64,000 bases of DNA, taken from NCBI GenBank assembly GCA_038117265.1, contig JAYOFO010000002.1:1-64000 (forward strand), written 5' to 3'. The translations under genes were made by a program, and so were the position numbers. This stretch comes from JAYPUG01 sp038117265. Lineage in GTDB: Bacteria; Pseudomonadota; Alphaproteobacteria; UBA6615. The notes beneath the pieces are model-generated. The model worked only from the letters and a program-made list of their open reading frames with translations, did no database searches and had not been told where the DNA came from. This document shows, one piece after another, positions 27,592-35,710 of the stretch. How positions within the stretch are numbered: the stretch's first letter is position 1; every line of letters begins with the position of its first letter.

Positions 27592-28344
27592 TTACCCCGA
27601 GGTCCGGCCCGCATCGACCTTGAGCAATGTCCCCGTCATGTGCGGGGCCTCGTCCGACAGCGCGAAGGCGACCAGCGCGGCGATCTCGTCGGGCTCGACC
27701 ACCTCGCCCATCGGCACGGCCTTCAGCCCCGCCTCGATATAGCCTTGCGTGTTCTCGACCGGCGGCGTGCGCGCCATGCCCGGCACGATCGTGTTGACCC
27801 GGATCTTGTGGGGCGCGAGCTCCACGGCGAGCGCGCGCATCATCTGGTGCACCCCGCCCTTGCTCGACACGTAGGGCAAGAGATTCGGCGCCGGGCGGAT
27901 CGCGGTCGACGAGCCGGTCGCCAGCAGCGAGCCGCCCTCGCCCTGGGCGATCAGCACCCGCGCGGCGGCCTGCAGGGTCAGGAAGGTGCCCGTCAGGTTG
28001 ACGTTGAGCACCCGCTGCCAGTCGGCCAAGTCCCAATCCTCGAAGCTCGTCCATTCGTTGAACGCGCCGGCGTTGGCGATCGCCCCGTCGAGGCGGCCGA
28101 ACGCGTTCACCGTGCCGGCGATCAGCGCCTGCACCTGGGCGGGGTCGGTGACGTCGGTGGGGATCGCCACGCCGTCGCCCTCGAGGTTCGACATCGAGGC
28201 GACCGTCTCGTCGAGGCCCTGCGCGTCGAGCCCTGCGACGGCGATCCTCGCCCCGTCGGCCGCAGCGCGCAGCGCCATGGCGCGGCCGAGCCCGGACTCG
28301 CCGCCGGTGATCGCGAACACCTTGCCTGCCAGCTTTCCGGCCAT
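27592..28344 (-). CDS. Short-chain dehydrogenase/reductase
   Basis: 250 residues from the ATG with GAGGGCGAGGGG just before it; the open frame upstream of this start has no family resemblance. The cofactor motif is TGGESGLG at 13-20, NAG lies in IANAGAF, the catalytic Ser in TGSSTAI, and Tyr/Lys in YVSSKGG near residue 155. The C-terminus LKVDAGRTSG is typical of classical SDRs. It is the first gene of the minus-strand run SDR, MDR reductase, acyl-CoA ligase, hydroxyacid dehydrogenase, with a 51-bp gap to the next. It probably oxidises a 3-hydroxy intermediate; substrate unknown. Confidence 0.92.
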   Translation of the reverse strand: MAGKLAGKVFAITGGESGLGRAMALRAAADGARIAVAGLDAQGLDETVASMSNLEGDGVAIPTDVTDPAQVQALIAGTVNAFGRLDGAIANAGAFNEWTSFEDWDLADWQRVLNVNLTGTFLTLQAAARVLIAQGEGGSLLATGSSTAIRPAPNLLPYVSSKGGVHQMMRALAVELAPHKIRVNTIVPGMARTPPVENTQGYIEAGLKAVPMGEVVEPDEIAALVAFALSDEAPHMTGTLLKVDAGRTSG

Positions 28345-28510
28345 CCCCTCGCCCTCGAATTCGTTCGTCGTGCGCCGGTCCGTTCGCGGCCGGGCGCTTG
28401 CCCGCGATCCTATTACATCGCGCGAATTCGTGCGACAGGCTGGCACGCGGGCGCCCGCGCCGACTAGGATGGTGGCGATCAACGCGCCGATCGCACGCGG
28501 AGTGGAGCCC

Positions 28511-29389
28511 ATGACGAACGAATCCGGCCTGAACCCGGACCTGCTGGTCGAGACCGGCTGGCTCGCCGACCATCTCGACGATCCCGAACTGCGCGTCTTC
28601 GACACGACGACGAAGCTGATCCCCGACCCGGTGCACGAGTACCTGGTCGAGGGCGACCGCGATGGCTGGGCGGCGGGCCACATCCCCGGCGCGGGCTACA
28701 TCAACTGCCAGGACGATCTTTCGATCACGCCCCACGAGTTCCGCTTCACCCTGCTACCGCCCGAGGAATTCGCGGCGCGGGTCGGCGCGCTGGGCATCGG
28801 CGACGACACGCGAATCGTGCTCTATAGCCGCACCCAGCCCTTCTGGTCGACGCGCGCCTGGTGGTCGCTCTACGCCATGGGCTTCGACCGAGCCATGGTG
28901 CTCAACGGCGGCTACGGCAAGTGGGTCGCGGAGGGCCGGCCCGTCTCCACCGACCCCGTTTCCATGGCGCCCGCCACCTTCACCGCGCGGCCGCGCGCCG
29001 ACGTCATCTACGACAAGGACAAGGTGCTGGCGGTGCTGGGCGATCCCGACGTCGCCGTGGTCAACGCCCTGTCGGCCGAGCAGTATGCGGGCACCGGCGG
29101 CATGGCCTTCGGGCGCGCCGGGCGCATCGCCAAATCGTCCAACGCGCCCTATGCGAAGGTCTGCGACATGGAAAGCGGCGTCTTCGCCGATGCCGCCAGC
29201 CTGCGCGCCCTGTTCGAGGGTGCGGGCGCGACGCCCGACCGCAAGGTGGTCAACTATTGCGGCGGCGGCATCTCGGCAACGCTGGGCTTCTTTGCCCAGA
29301 AGGCGCTGGGCTATTCTGACGTGGCGCTGTACGACGCCTCAATGCAGGAATGGGGCAAGGACGAGCGACTGCCCATGGAACGCGACTGA
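28511..29389 (+). CDS. Sulfurtransferase, two rhodanese domains (SseA/TST-like)
   Basis: 292 residues from the ATG at 28511, the usual length for tandem-rhodanese thiosulfate or 3-mercaptopyruvate sulfurtransferases. The N-terminal inactive domain includes GAGYINCQDDLSI and IVLYSRTQPFWSTRAWW. The C-terminal domain carries the active Cys in NYCGGGISA near residue 250. CGGGIS differs from the CG(S/T)GVT of mercaptopyruvate enzymes, so thiosulfate-type or another persulfide donor is more likely. The last codons are followed by a tandem copy of GAACGCGACT that spans the stop codon, a small duplication. Confidence 0.9.
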   Translation: MTNESGLNPDLLVETGWLADHLDDPELRVFDTTTKLIPDPVHEYLVEGDRDGWAAGHIPGAGYINCQDDLSITPHEFRFTLLPPEEFAARVGALGIGDDTRIVLYSRTQPFWSTRAWWSLYAMGFDRAMVLNGGYGKWVAEGRPVSTDPVSMAPATFTARPRADVIYDKDKVLAVLGDPDVAVVNALSAEQYAGTGGMAFGRAGRIAKSSNAPYAKVCDMESGVFADAASLRALFEGAGATPDRKVVNYCGGGISATLGFFAQKALGYSDVALYDASMQEWGKDERLPMERD

Positions 29390-29431
29390 ACGCGACTGAA
29401 CGCCCCGACCAACCGACAGGACTTCACGGTA

Positions 29432-30094
29432 ATGTTCTTCAATCCCCTCGAGGTCGGCATGAAGCCCGACCCGTTCAAGTACACGGTCTACAACGCGCTG
29501 GTGGTGCCCCGCCCGATCGGCTGGATCTCCACCCTCAGCCCCGACGGGGTGGTGAACCTGGCGCCGTTCAGCTTCTTCAACGCACTGTCGGGCGACCCGC
29601 CCTGCGTCATGTACTGCCCCAACGCGGTGAAGCCGGGCACCGAGGAGAAAAAGGACAGCTACACCAACGTCCAGGAGACGGGCGAGTTCGTCTTCAACAT
29701 GTGCACCTGGGGCCTGCGCCACGAGATGGTCGCGACGGCCGCCCACTCGCCGCGCAACGAGGACGAGATGGCCGCGGCCGGGCTGGAGCCCGCGCCCTGC
29801 GTCAACGTCAAGCCGCCGCGCGTGAAGGCCTCGCCCGTGGCGCTGGAGTGCAAGCATCTGCAGACCATCGACCTTCCGCCGGGCAAGACCAGCCAGTCGC
29901 ACATGGTGATCGGCCAGGTGGTGGGCATCCACATCGACGACGAGGTCATCACCGACGGCATCGTCGACGTGCATAAGATGGAACTGATCGCCCGGCTGGG
30001 CTATCTCGACTATGCCAAGATCGAGTCGGGGAACATCGTCTCGCTCAAGCGCCCGGACCGCACGACCTACGAGCAGCCGGTCCCGAAGGGCTGA
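29432..30094 (+). CDS. Flavin reductase-like, FMN-binding split-barrel protein
   Basis: 220 residues. The signature VVPRPIGWISTLSPDGVVNL, followed by APFSFFNALSGDPP, is that of the flavin reductase-like domain family, which binds FMN in a split barrel and supplies reduced flavin or acts as a small oxidoreductase. It has the long C-terminal part of the DIM6/NTAB-type branch rather than the ~170-residue HpaC type. It lies 42 bp after the rhodanese gene and ahead of an amidohydrolase, all on the plus strand. Natural partner unknown; a luciferase-like monooxygenase occurs elsewhere in the window at 43402. Confidence 0.88.
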   Translation: MFFNPLEVGMKPDPFKYTVYNALVVPRPIGWISTLSPDGVVNLAPFSFFNALSGDPPCVMYCPNAVKPGTEEKKDSYTNVQETGEFVFNMCTWGLRHEMVATAAHSPRNEDEMAAAGLEPAPCVNVKPPRVKASPVALECKHLQTIDLPPGKTSQSHMVIGQVVGIHIDDEVITDGIVDVHKMELIARLGYLDYAKIESGNIVSLKRPDRTTYEQPVPKG

Positions 30095-30134
30095 GGCGGG
30101 ACCCGCAGAAAGTGATTTGGGGGAGGAACATTCG

Positions 30135-30947
30135 ATGATGATCGCCGATTCACAGGTCCATTTGTGGAGCTTCCGGGGCGACGGCAACCCGTGGCACCGT
30201 ATGGACCCGCAGTTCACCGCGCCCGAGCTGATCGCCGAGATGGATGCGGCCGGCGTCGACCGCGCCATCGTCGTGCCGCCCATGTGGATGGGCAACGACA
30301 ATTCCCAGGCCACCCAGGCCGCCGACGACTATCCCGACCGGCTGCGCGTGCTCGGCCGGATGGATTTGTTCGACCCGTCGGGTGCGGAGAAGCTGCCCGA
30401 CTGGAAGTCCCAGCCCGGCATGCTCGGCCTGCGCTTCACTATGGGCAAGCCGGAGGAGCAGGAGGCGCTGAAGTCCGGCGCGCTCAAATGGCTGTGGTCG
30501 GCCGCCGAGGCCAACGACCTGCCGGTGATGTTCATGCTCGCCGGCGCGGCGGCCGAGACCGCGAAGATCGCGAGGGCCCACCCGAACCTGCGCCTGACCG
30601 TCGACCATCTCGACCTGCCCGGCCGCACCGTCGACGAGGCGGCCTTCGCCAACCTCGACGTGCTGCTTGGCCTGGCGCAATACGACAACGTCTCGGTCAA
30701 GGCGTGCACCATCGGCGCGTACTCGTCGCAGGACTATCCCTGGCCCAACACCCACGACCCGCTGAAGCGCGTGATCGACGCGTTCGGGCCGTCCCGGGTA
30801 TTCTGGGGCTCGGACGTCACCCGCCTGCCCTGCACTTACCGCCAGTGCATCACCCAGTTCACCGAGGAGCTCGACTTCCTCAAGGGTGGCGACCTGGAGC
30901 TGGTGATGGGCAAGGGCCTCTGCGACTGGATCGGCTGGGAGTATTGA
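30135..30947 (+). CDS. Amidohydrolase-2 family (TIM-barrel metal-dependent hydrolase/decarboxylase)
   Basis: 270 residues from the first ATG of ATGATG, with GGGAGGAAC at good spacing. The start MMIADSQVHLW carries the D-x-x-H metal ligand pattern of amidohydrolase-2 proteins. TVDHLDLPG near residue 158 supplies a further His, and FWGSDVTR near residue 223 the final metal-binding Asp. The family includes lactonases, decarboxylases and 4-oxalomesaconate-type hydrolases acting on carboxylic acids. The downstream cupin starts 2 bp after its stop, so the two are coupled. Confidence 0.88.
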   Translation: MMIADSQVHLWSFRGDGNPWHRMDPQFTAPELIAEMDAAGVDRAIVVPPMWMGNDNSQATQAADDYPDRLRVLGRMDLFDPSGAEKLPDWKSQPGMLGLRFTMGKPEEQEALKSGALKWLWSAAEANDLPVMFMLAGAAAETAKIARAHPNLRLTVDHLDLPGRTVDEAAFANLDVLLGLAQYDNVSVKACTIGAYSSQDYPWPNTHDPLKRVIDAFGPSRVFWGSDVTRLPCTYRQCITQFTEELDFLKGGDLELVMGKGLCDWIGWEY

Positions 30948-30949
30948 GT

Positions 30950-31534
30950 ATGACCGCGAAAACGAAAGACGACGTCACCGTCACCCCCGAGGCGATGGCG
31001 GCGCGCATCGCCCGCTTCGCCGATTTGGTGCCCTACAAGGACACCATGAACGCCGCCCACGGCATCCCGCCCGAGGCGATGCGCATGATGTCGTCGGACA
31101 AGGTGTTCCCGGTGATGAGCCCCGAGGGCTGGGCCGGCCGGTCAAAGATCGCGCCGGTCAAGGGCGCGCCGGGCCTGACCGTCACCATCGCCGAATGCCC
31201 GCCCGGAGACAGGTCCGGCCTGCACAAGCACACCGACACGGTCGAGAACTTCTTCTGCATCGAGGGCAACTTCGAGATCATCTGGGGTGCCGACGCCGAG
31301 AACGCGGTCGAGATCGGCCCGATGGACTTCATCTCCATCCCCGCCGGCGTCTACCGCGAGTTCCACAATGTCGGCGACACGATGGGCCGGCTGTTCGTCG
31401 CCATCCAGGCGCCGCCGGGCGAGGACCGCGACACGGTGATCCACCCGGCCGAGGCGGGCGACACCATCGAGGAGCGCTGGGGCAAGGATACGCGCGACGC
31501 GATGGCCGGCATCGGTGTGAAGTTCGGGGAATAG
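30950..31534 (+). CDS. Cupin-domain protein
   Basis: 194 residues from the ATG at 30950, two bases after the stop of the amidohydrolase. The cupin core has GLHKHTDTVENFFCIEGNFE (motif 1, H-x-H and E) near residue 90 and SIPAGVYREFHNVGD (motif 2) near residue 127, so a metal site with His/His/Glu/His is plausible. An N-terminal extension of ~75 residues precedes the barrel. It may be a dioxygenase, isomerase or metal-binding accessory acting after the amidohydrolase. Function not recognisable further. Confidence 0.85.
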   Translation: MTAKTKDDVTVTPEAMAARIARFADLVPYKDTMNAAHGIPPEAMRMMSSDKVFPVMSPEGWAGRSKIAPVKGAPGLTVTIAECPPGDRSGLHKHTDTVENFFCIEGNFEIIWGADAENAVEIGPMDFISIPAGVYREFHNVGDTMGRLFVAIQAPPGEDRDTVIHPAEAGDTIEERWGKDTRDAMAGIGVKFGE

Positions 31535-31564
31535 GCGGACGGGCCCGAAGCACGTTCCGGCGCG

Positions 31565-32314
31565 ATGTCCGCCGACCTGTTCCCCATCGAGTACCTGAAC
31601 GCCGACCTCGCGGTCGCCGCGCTGGTCGTGCTCGCCGCCTCGGTCATCCGCGGCTTCTCGGGCTTCGGCTCGGTGCTGATCAACGCACCGATGCTGAGCC
31701 TGATCTGGGGCCCGACCGTGGGCGTGCCCGTCGCCGCGCTGGTCGAGGTGGTGCCGGCGATCCAGCTGACGCCGCAATCGATCAAGGTCGCCCACTGGCG
31801 CACCGTGTGGGCGCTGTCGATCCCGGCGGTGATCCTGATCCCGGCCGGCTCCTTCGTGCTGCTGAACGCCCCGGCCGAGGAGATGCGCCGCGCCATCGCG
31901 ATCATCGTGCTGCTGCTGGTCGCCGTGCTGTGGGCGGGCTGGCGCTATCGCGGCCCGCGCGGCACCGTGGCTTCGGGCGTGGTCGGCGCGCTCGGCGGGG
32001 CGCTGGCGGGCGCCACCGGCATGGCCGGGCCACCGGCGATCCTCTACTTCATGTCGGGCGACGACACCGCGGCGCGGGTGCGCGGCAACATGATCGGCTA
32101 TTTCACGATCATCTTCCTGGGCATCCTCGTCGTGTTCGGCGCCCAGGGGCTGATCACGGCCGAGGTGCTGTGGAAGATCGCCCTGCTGATGCCGGTCTAC
32201 ATCCTCGGCACGGTGATCGGCACGAAGATGTTCCGCCTGGCCAGCGACCGGACGTTCCGCCGGATCGCGCTGGCGACCCTGGCGGCGTCCTCGCTCTACG
32301 TGCTGGTGGCGTAA
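31565..32314 (+). CDS. TSUP family transporter (sulfite exporter TauE/SafE-like)
   Basis: 249 residues with seven to eight hydrophobic segments. The first repeat has RGFSGFGSVLINAPMLSLIW near residue 29 and the second GGALAGATGMAGPPAILYFM near residue 142, the internal pseudo-symmetry and G-rich signature of TauE/SafE anion exporters. It probably exports an organic or sulfur-containing anion. No Shine-Dalgarno stands out before the ATG. The placement after the cupin (30-bp gap) and near a rhodanese is consistent with sulfur or organosulfonate metabolism, but this is inference. Confidence 0.9.
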   Translation: MSADLFPIEYLNADLAVAALVVLAASVIRGFSGFGSVLINAPMLSLIWGPTVGVPVAALVEVVPAIQLTPQSIKVAHWRTVWALSIPAVILIPAGSFVLLNAPAEEMRRAIAIIVLLLVAVLWAGWRYRGPRGTVASGVVGALGGALAGATGMAGPPAILYFMSGDDTAARVRGNMIGYFTIIFLGILVVFGAQGLITAEVLWKIALLMPVYILGTVIGTKMFRLASDRTFRRIALATLAASSLYVLVA

Positions 32315-32317
32315 GCC

Positions 32318-33196
32318 CTACCTGCCGTTCGCGGCCATCACCTGCTGCATCGACTGGCCGGCGTCCGCGCAGGCCTTCTGATGGGCCTTGTGGATCTCGA
32401 TCACCTCGGCCGGCGCGCCGGTCTCCCGCGCGAAATGCTCGCGCGCCAGCAGCTTTTCGTACCAGGCAAACAGCTTCGGGAAGCGCTCGGTCGGGAAGCC
32501 CAGGCGGGTCACCCGGAACACGGTGATCCACCAGGCGATATCGAGCGCCGAGAAGCCCGAGGGCAGCAGCCATTCATGGGCCTCCAGCCGCGCCTCCAGC
32601 CCCTTGAACGCCTCGGTGAACTCGTCGACCGCCTCGACGATCTGGTCGTCGGTGATGCCGCCATTGGCATTCATGTTGCGCCAGAAGGCGATCTCGATGG
32701 CCTTGCGCCCGTCCACCTGGCCGCCCACCGTCTCGGCCCCCTCGGCCTCGTAGACGTCGAGCTTATCGTCGGACTTCCGCATCATCTCGACCGGCAGAAA
32801 GTAGCGGAAGGTCAGCGCCCGCACGCACAGGTGCAGATCGTCCTCCAGCTTCATCGAGGCGAGCATGTCGGCCCGCTCGTCGGGGTCGGACGGGAACAGC
32901 GACAGCCCGCCGAAGGCGCCGTCGACATACTCGATGATGTCGTTGCTCTCGATGTGCACGTCGCCGTCATGCACGAGCACCGGCACCAGCCCGCGCGGGT
33001 TGATGCCCATGAACCATTCGGAGAAGTTCTCCTCGGCGCCGATATCGACGAAGTGGGATTCCCATTCGACGCCCTTCTCGGCGAGGAAGATGCGCGTCTT
33101 CTGCGAGCAGGACGAGCCGCCGAAATGCATCAGGTGCAGGCCCTTCCAGTCAAGCACCTCTTTCGTGCGGATGTCCTCGGATGCCAGCTTGACCAT
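32318..33196 (-). CDS. Glutathione S-transferase family protein
   Basis: 292 residues from the ATG with GGGGAGGAC before it; the open frame further upstream is repeat-derived and rejected. The thioredoxin-like N-domain has HFGGSSCSQKTRIFLAEKGV near residue 30, with Ser/Cys at the glutathione-activating position, a cis-Pro in NPRGLVPVLVHDG, and IESNDIIEYVDG for the glutamyl contact. The C-terminal helical domain includes SALDIAWWITVFRVTRLGFP. It is longer than the usual 210-230 because of an insertion (residues ~115-170). It is convergent with the TSUP gene, 3 bp apart. Substrate unknown. Confidence 0.88.
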   Translation of the reverse strand: MVKLASEDIRTKEVLDWKGLHLMHFGGSSCSQKTRIFLAEKGVEWESHFVDIGAEENFSEWFMGINPRGLVPVLVHDGDVHIESNDIIEYVDGAFGGLSLFPSDPDERADMLASMKLEDDLHLCVRALTFRYFLPVEMMRKSDDKLDVYEAEGAETVGGQVDGRKAIEIAFWRNMNANGGITDDQIVEAVDEFTEAFKGLEARLEAHEWLLPSGFSALDIAWWITVFRVTRLGFPTERFPKLFAWYEKLLAREHFARETGAPAEVIEIHKAHQKACADAGQSMQQVMAANGR

Positions 33197-33276
33197 GATG
33201 TCCTCCCCTGTGTGCGATCCTGCGATCGGTTGCCGGCGAATATAGGGTTGCCATCCATATTGGGGAAGCGGCGAAC

Positions 33277-33461
33277 CCCACCTCTCCCCGACCCTCTCCA
33301 CCCCCATGGGGCAGAGAGGTAGGAACAAACGAACCCTCTCCGCCCCCCTTTGCGGCGCCTGTCGCCGCAAAGGGCAACAATGCGTGGGGGGAGAGGGTGG
33401 CGAGCGTTTCAATTCGCCATAGCGCGAAGCGCGAAGGCGATAGCGAGCCGGGAGAGGTGGG
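33277..33461. repeat. MITE-like intergenic element with 12-bp terminal inverted repeats
   Basis: This 185-bp stretch occupies most of the 336-bp gap upstream of the cupin gene. It begins CCCACCTCTCCC and ends with the exact reverse complement GGGAGAGGTGGG. Inside is a second perfect hairpin with 12-bp arms, CCCTTTGCGGCG and CGCCGCAAAGGG (33346-33374, five-base loop). There is no transposase and no credible ORF. It has the shape of a small non-autonomous mobile or palindromic repeat; related CCCTCTCC-type sequence occurs at 38316-38460. Confidence 0.7.
33413..33439. repeat. Dispersed repeat, copy A (flanks the cupin gene)
   Basis: 27 bases whose reverse complement matches 33944-33970 at 25 of 27 positions. 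The two copies stand in inverted orientation on either side of the 33533 cupin gene. Copy A lies inside the right end of the MITE-like element. Confidence 0.65.
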
Positions 33462-33532
33462 TGCGCGCATGACTCGCCCCCGTCCCCGTTCGGTGCCAAC
33501 ATTTGCCCAGGGAACACCGGGAGGAACCAGAC

Positions 33533-33919
33533 ATGGCCGAACTGCAGACCATCCCCTATGCCAGCCTGATCCACAATCTCGACGAACTGCCCGTCCACCA
33601 GACGCCGTTCGGCGAGATCAGGGTGCTCGGCGGCAAGCAGGTGATGGGCTTCTGGGCGCGGCTGAACGCCGGCGCGCACATCCCGGCCCATTCGCACCCC
33701 AACGAGCAGATCACCTGGCTGATGAAGGGCCGCTTCGACTACAAATTCGGCACCGGCGAGGAGGCGACGTGCAAGGCCGGATCTCTGGTGCTAATCCCCG
33801 GCGGCATCGAGCACGAGGTCTGGTACCGCGAGGAATGCGAGATCGTGGAGTTCTTCTCGCCGCCGCGCCTCGACATGTTCCCGGGGCTGGCGAACCACCC
33901 CTACGGCCTGGAGGGCTGA
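33533..33919 (+). CDS. Small cupin-domain protein
   Basis: 128 residues from an ATG with GGGAGGAACC before it. It is a single cupin barrel: AHIPAHSHPNEQITWLMKGR carries the H-x-H-x4-E metal ligands near residues 45-55, and VLIPGGIEHEVWYREECEI supplies the second motif with its His. The family binds a metal and may be an isomerase, dioxygenase or pectin-degradation-type accessory protein; nothing narrows this. It is flanked by inverted copies of a 27-bp repeat and by palindromic intergenic DNA, and stands alone on its strand. Confidence 0.88.
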   Translation: MAELQTIPYASLIHNLDELPVHQTPFGEIRVLGGKQVMGFWARLNAGAHIPAHSHPNEQITWLMKGRFDYKFGTGEEATCKAGSLVLIPGGIEHEVWYREECEIVEFFSPPRLDMFPGLANHPYGLEG

Positions 33920-33920
33920 C

Positions 33921-34028
33921 CGTCGCGCCCGTGGCGCGGCGCCCGCCTTCGCGCTCCGCGCTATGGCGGACACATAAGCAAGCCGAGAGCGAACAGACTC
34001 CCGTCGCGCCCGTGCCGCGGCGCCCGCC
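33921..34028. repeat. Repeat cluster: 27-bp direct repeat plus inverted copy B
   Basis: 33921-33947 and 34002-34028 are direct copies of a 27-base GC-rich unit beginning CGTCGCGCCCGTG, with one mismatch. Between them, 33944-33970 is the inverted partner of the repeat at 33413-33439. The second direct copy abuts the stop codon of the ParB-like gene. The region carries no ORF. Confidence 0.65.
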
Positions 34029-34029
34029 G

Positions 34030-34284
34030 CTAGTGCTTGCGGGCCTGCACCAGGATGCCGACGATCGTCTCCTCGCCCAGCGCGCGGGCGGCCTCCAGCC
34101 GCTGCAGCCCCTCCACCAGGATCAGCCGCTTGCCGTCGGTGCGCACCATGATCGGCATCTTCTGCCCCTCCTCCAGCATGCTCTCGGCGATTTCGGCGAC
34201 CCGCACCGGGTCTATCGTCTTGCGCCGCGCGGTGGGGACGTAGATGTCGTCGATACGGTACACGATGTTCTTAATCGCCGGCAT
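34030..34284 (-). CDS. ParB/sulfiredoxin-like N-terminal domain protein, stand-alone
   Basis: 84 residues from the ATG at 34284. The sequence RKTIDPVRVAEIAESMLEEG, followed by PIMVRTDGKRLILVEGLQRL and EAARALGEETIVGILV, is the ParB N-terminal (ParBc) fold, in which this strand-loop-helix binds nucleotide. The usual DNA-binding middle domain and the dimerisation domain are absent, so it is not the chromosome-partition ParB. Stand-alone ParBc proteins occur in plasmid, phage and DNA-modification contexts. It is flanked by repeat DNA on one side and divergent from the cyclase gene. Function unknown. Confidence 0.75.
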   Translation of the reverse strand: MPAIKNIVYRIDDIYVPTARRKTIDPVRVAEIAESMLEEGQKMPIMVRTDGKRLILVEGLQRLEAARALGEETIVGILVQARKH

Positions 34285-34423
34285 CCTTCGCTGATGTGAC
34301 GCGGGGGCATGACGCCCCGCCGCGTCGAGCCTATCATCGTTTCGCGTCCGCGCCCGCGCGGAACATAGAGCGACACGACGCGTCACGGCGCGAAGACGCA
34401 ACGCAAACATGCGGAGGACCCCG

Positions 34424-35203
34424 ATGCAGCTGCCCACCCGGATCGTCGACATCTCCATGGCCCTGGACGACCAGATCATCGTCGACCCGGCGGCGATGCG
34501 CCCGTCCATCTCGATGATGGGGCACGGCGATAATCTGGAGCGGCTGCAGCGGCTCTATCCCGGCCTCGACCCGGCCGAACTGCCGGGCGGGCTGTCGTCG
34601 GCCTGGGAGACGATCACCCTGGCCACCCACAACGGCACCCATGTGGACGCGCCGCTGCACTATCACCCGGTCGACAAAAACGGCGACCCGATGCTCTCGA
34701 TCGACCAGATTCCGCTCGACTGGTTCATGCGGCCGGGCGTGAAGTTCGACTTCCGGCATTTCGACGACGGCTATATGGTGACGGCCGCCGACATCGAGGC
34801 GGAGCTCGACCGCATCGGCCACGCGCTGCAGCCGCTCGACATCGTGCTGGTCAACACCAGCGCGGCCGCGGCGTACGGCCGCGACGACTATATCGACCAT
34901 GGCTGCGGCATGGGCCGCGAGGCGACGCTCTATCTCACGTCACGCGGCGTGCGGGTGTGCGGCACCGACGCGTGGACCTGGGACGCGCCGTTCAAGTACA
35001 CGTCGGAACGCTGGAAGGAGACGGGCGACGCCTCGATCATCTGGGAGGGCCACTATGCCGGGATCGAGGAACCCTATTGCCAGATCGAGAAGTTGCAGAA
35101 CCTGGAGCAGCTGCCCGACAAAGGGTTCGTGGTGGCGTGTTTCCCGACGAAGATCCGTGGCGGCACGGCGGGCTGGACCCGAGCGGTGGCATTGTTTGAA
35201 TAA
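34424..35203 (+). CDS. Cyclase family protein (kynurenine formamidase-like)
   Basis: 259 residues from an ATG with GCGGAGGACC before it. The metal-binding signature is THNGTHVDAPLHYHP near residues 65-80, matching the HxGTHxDxPxH pattern of the cyclase/formamidase family. A further His/Glu pair lies in WEGHYAGIEEPYCQIEKL. These Zn/Mn enzymes hydrolyse N-formylkynurenine or isatin-type amides, or act in polyketide cyclisation. A stand-alone gene; no tryptophan-degradation partner is seen. It ends at the boundary of an AT-rich island. Confidence 0.88.
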   Translation: MQLPTRIVDISMALDDQIIVDPAAMRPSISMMGHGDNLERLQRLYPGLDPAELPGGLSSAWETITLATHNGTHVDAPLHYHPVDKNGDPMLSIDQIPLDWFMRPGVKFDFRHFDDGYMVTAADIEAELDRIGHALQPLDIVLVNTSAAAAYGRDDYIDHGCGMGREATLYLTSRGVRVCGTDAWTWDAPFKYTSERWKETGDASIIWEGHYAGIEEPYCQIEKLQNLEQLPDKGFVVACFPTKIRGGTAGWTRAVALFE

Positions 35204-35230
35204 ACTCCCCGTGTAGCTTTGCCCTTGGCG

Positions 35231-35710
35231 CTACGGTCGTGTGGGTACCAGACGCTTTGCTGTTTCAAGCATTGGCCCAGTCCGAAAATGGCTTCTCACC
35301 AGTCCCTCCATGACCATAACCATTTCCAGGACTAGATCCTATGGCGGACGAAATGCCCGATGAGAAGAAGCTGACCCCGCATCAATTACAGTCTCCAAAT
35401 GTTCTTTTTGAGACCTGGACAGGTGACCTTCTTCGACCATCCGGCCTAATTTCTTCCGGAAAGAACCTTCGTCACGACCAAGGATCATATCCATTACACG
35501 ATCCAAAACAGCCCGCACTCCCATCGACAAAAGTCGCACTTGAGAATCGTTAGCCGCCAGACAGACCTCCCTGAGAAGTCCAGCTAGATCGGGATCTAAT
35601 TCATCTACTTCGTCGAGCCAATCTGGAGCCCTGTGAATCAATCTTGGTGAAATGTATTCAAAATTTTTATTTATTTCATACGGCTTTATTATAATAATAC
35701 AAATCCACAT
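35231..35710 (-). pseudogene. DUF4145-like protein, interrupted by an in-frame amber codon and 5'-truncated
   Basis: The reading frame from the ATG at 35710 gives 123 residues with DLAGLLREVCLAANDSQVRL, MGVRAVLDRVMDMIL and AGSASSHRAFRP, the pattern of DUF4145 C-terminal domains. It stops at a TAG (35339-35341). Reading straight on in the same frame gives DLVLEMVMVMEGLVRSHFRT and then AKRLVPTRP before a second TAG at 35231-35233, which is how full-length family members end. An in-frame TGA directly precedes the first ATG and the usual N-terminal part is missing. It is therefore a decayed gene. DUF4145 proteins are often found near restriction or defence genes; no partner remains here. Confidence 0.65.

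Noticed and set aside
26614..28467. 617-codon plus-strand open frame across the MDR and SDR genes
   Set aside because: Spans two recognisable minus-strand genes and their gap; no motif, typical high-GC shadow.
29380..29400. GAACGCGACT tandem copy at the end of the rhodanese gene as a regulatory repeat
   Set aside because: Two short units overlapping the stop codon; most simply replication slippage without consequence.
33150..33697. Minus-strand extension of the GST gene and a small ORF in the same DNA
   Set aside because: The translated extension comes from the palindromic intergenic element; family homology begins only at the ATG at 33196.
33921..34028. CRISPR array
   Set aside because: Only two direct copies with imperfect identity, no regular spacers and no cas genes.
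35339..35553. Plus-strand 70-codon ORF inside the AT-rich island
   Set aside because: Antisense to the DUF4145-like frame, no recognisable domain and no ribosome site.
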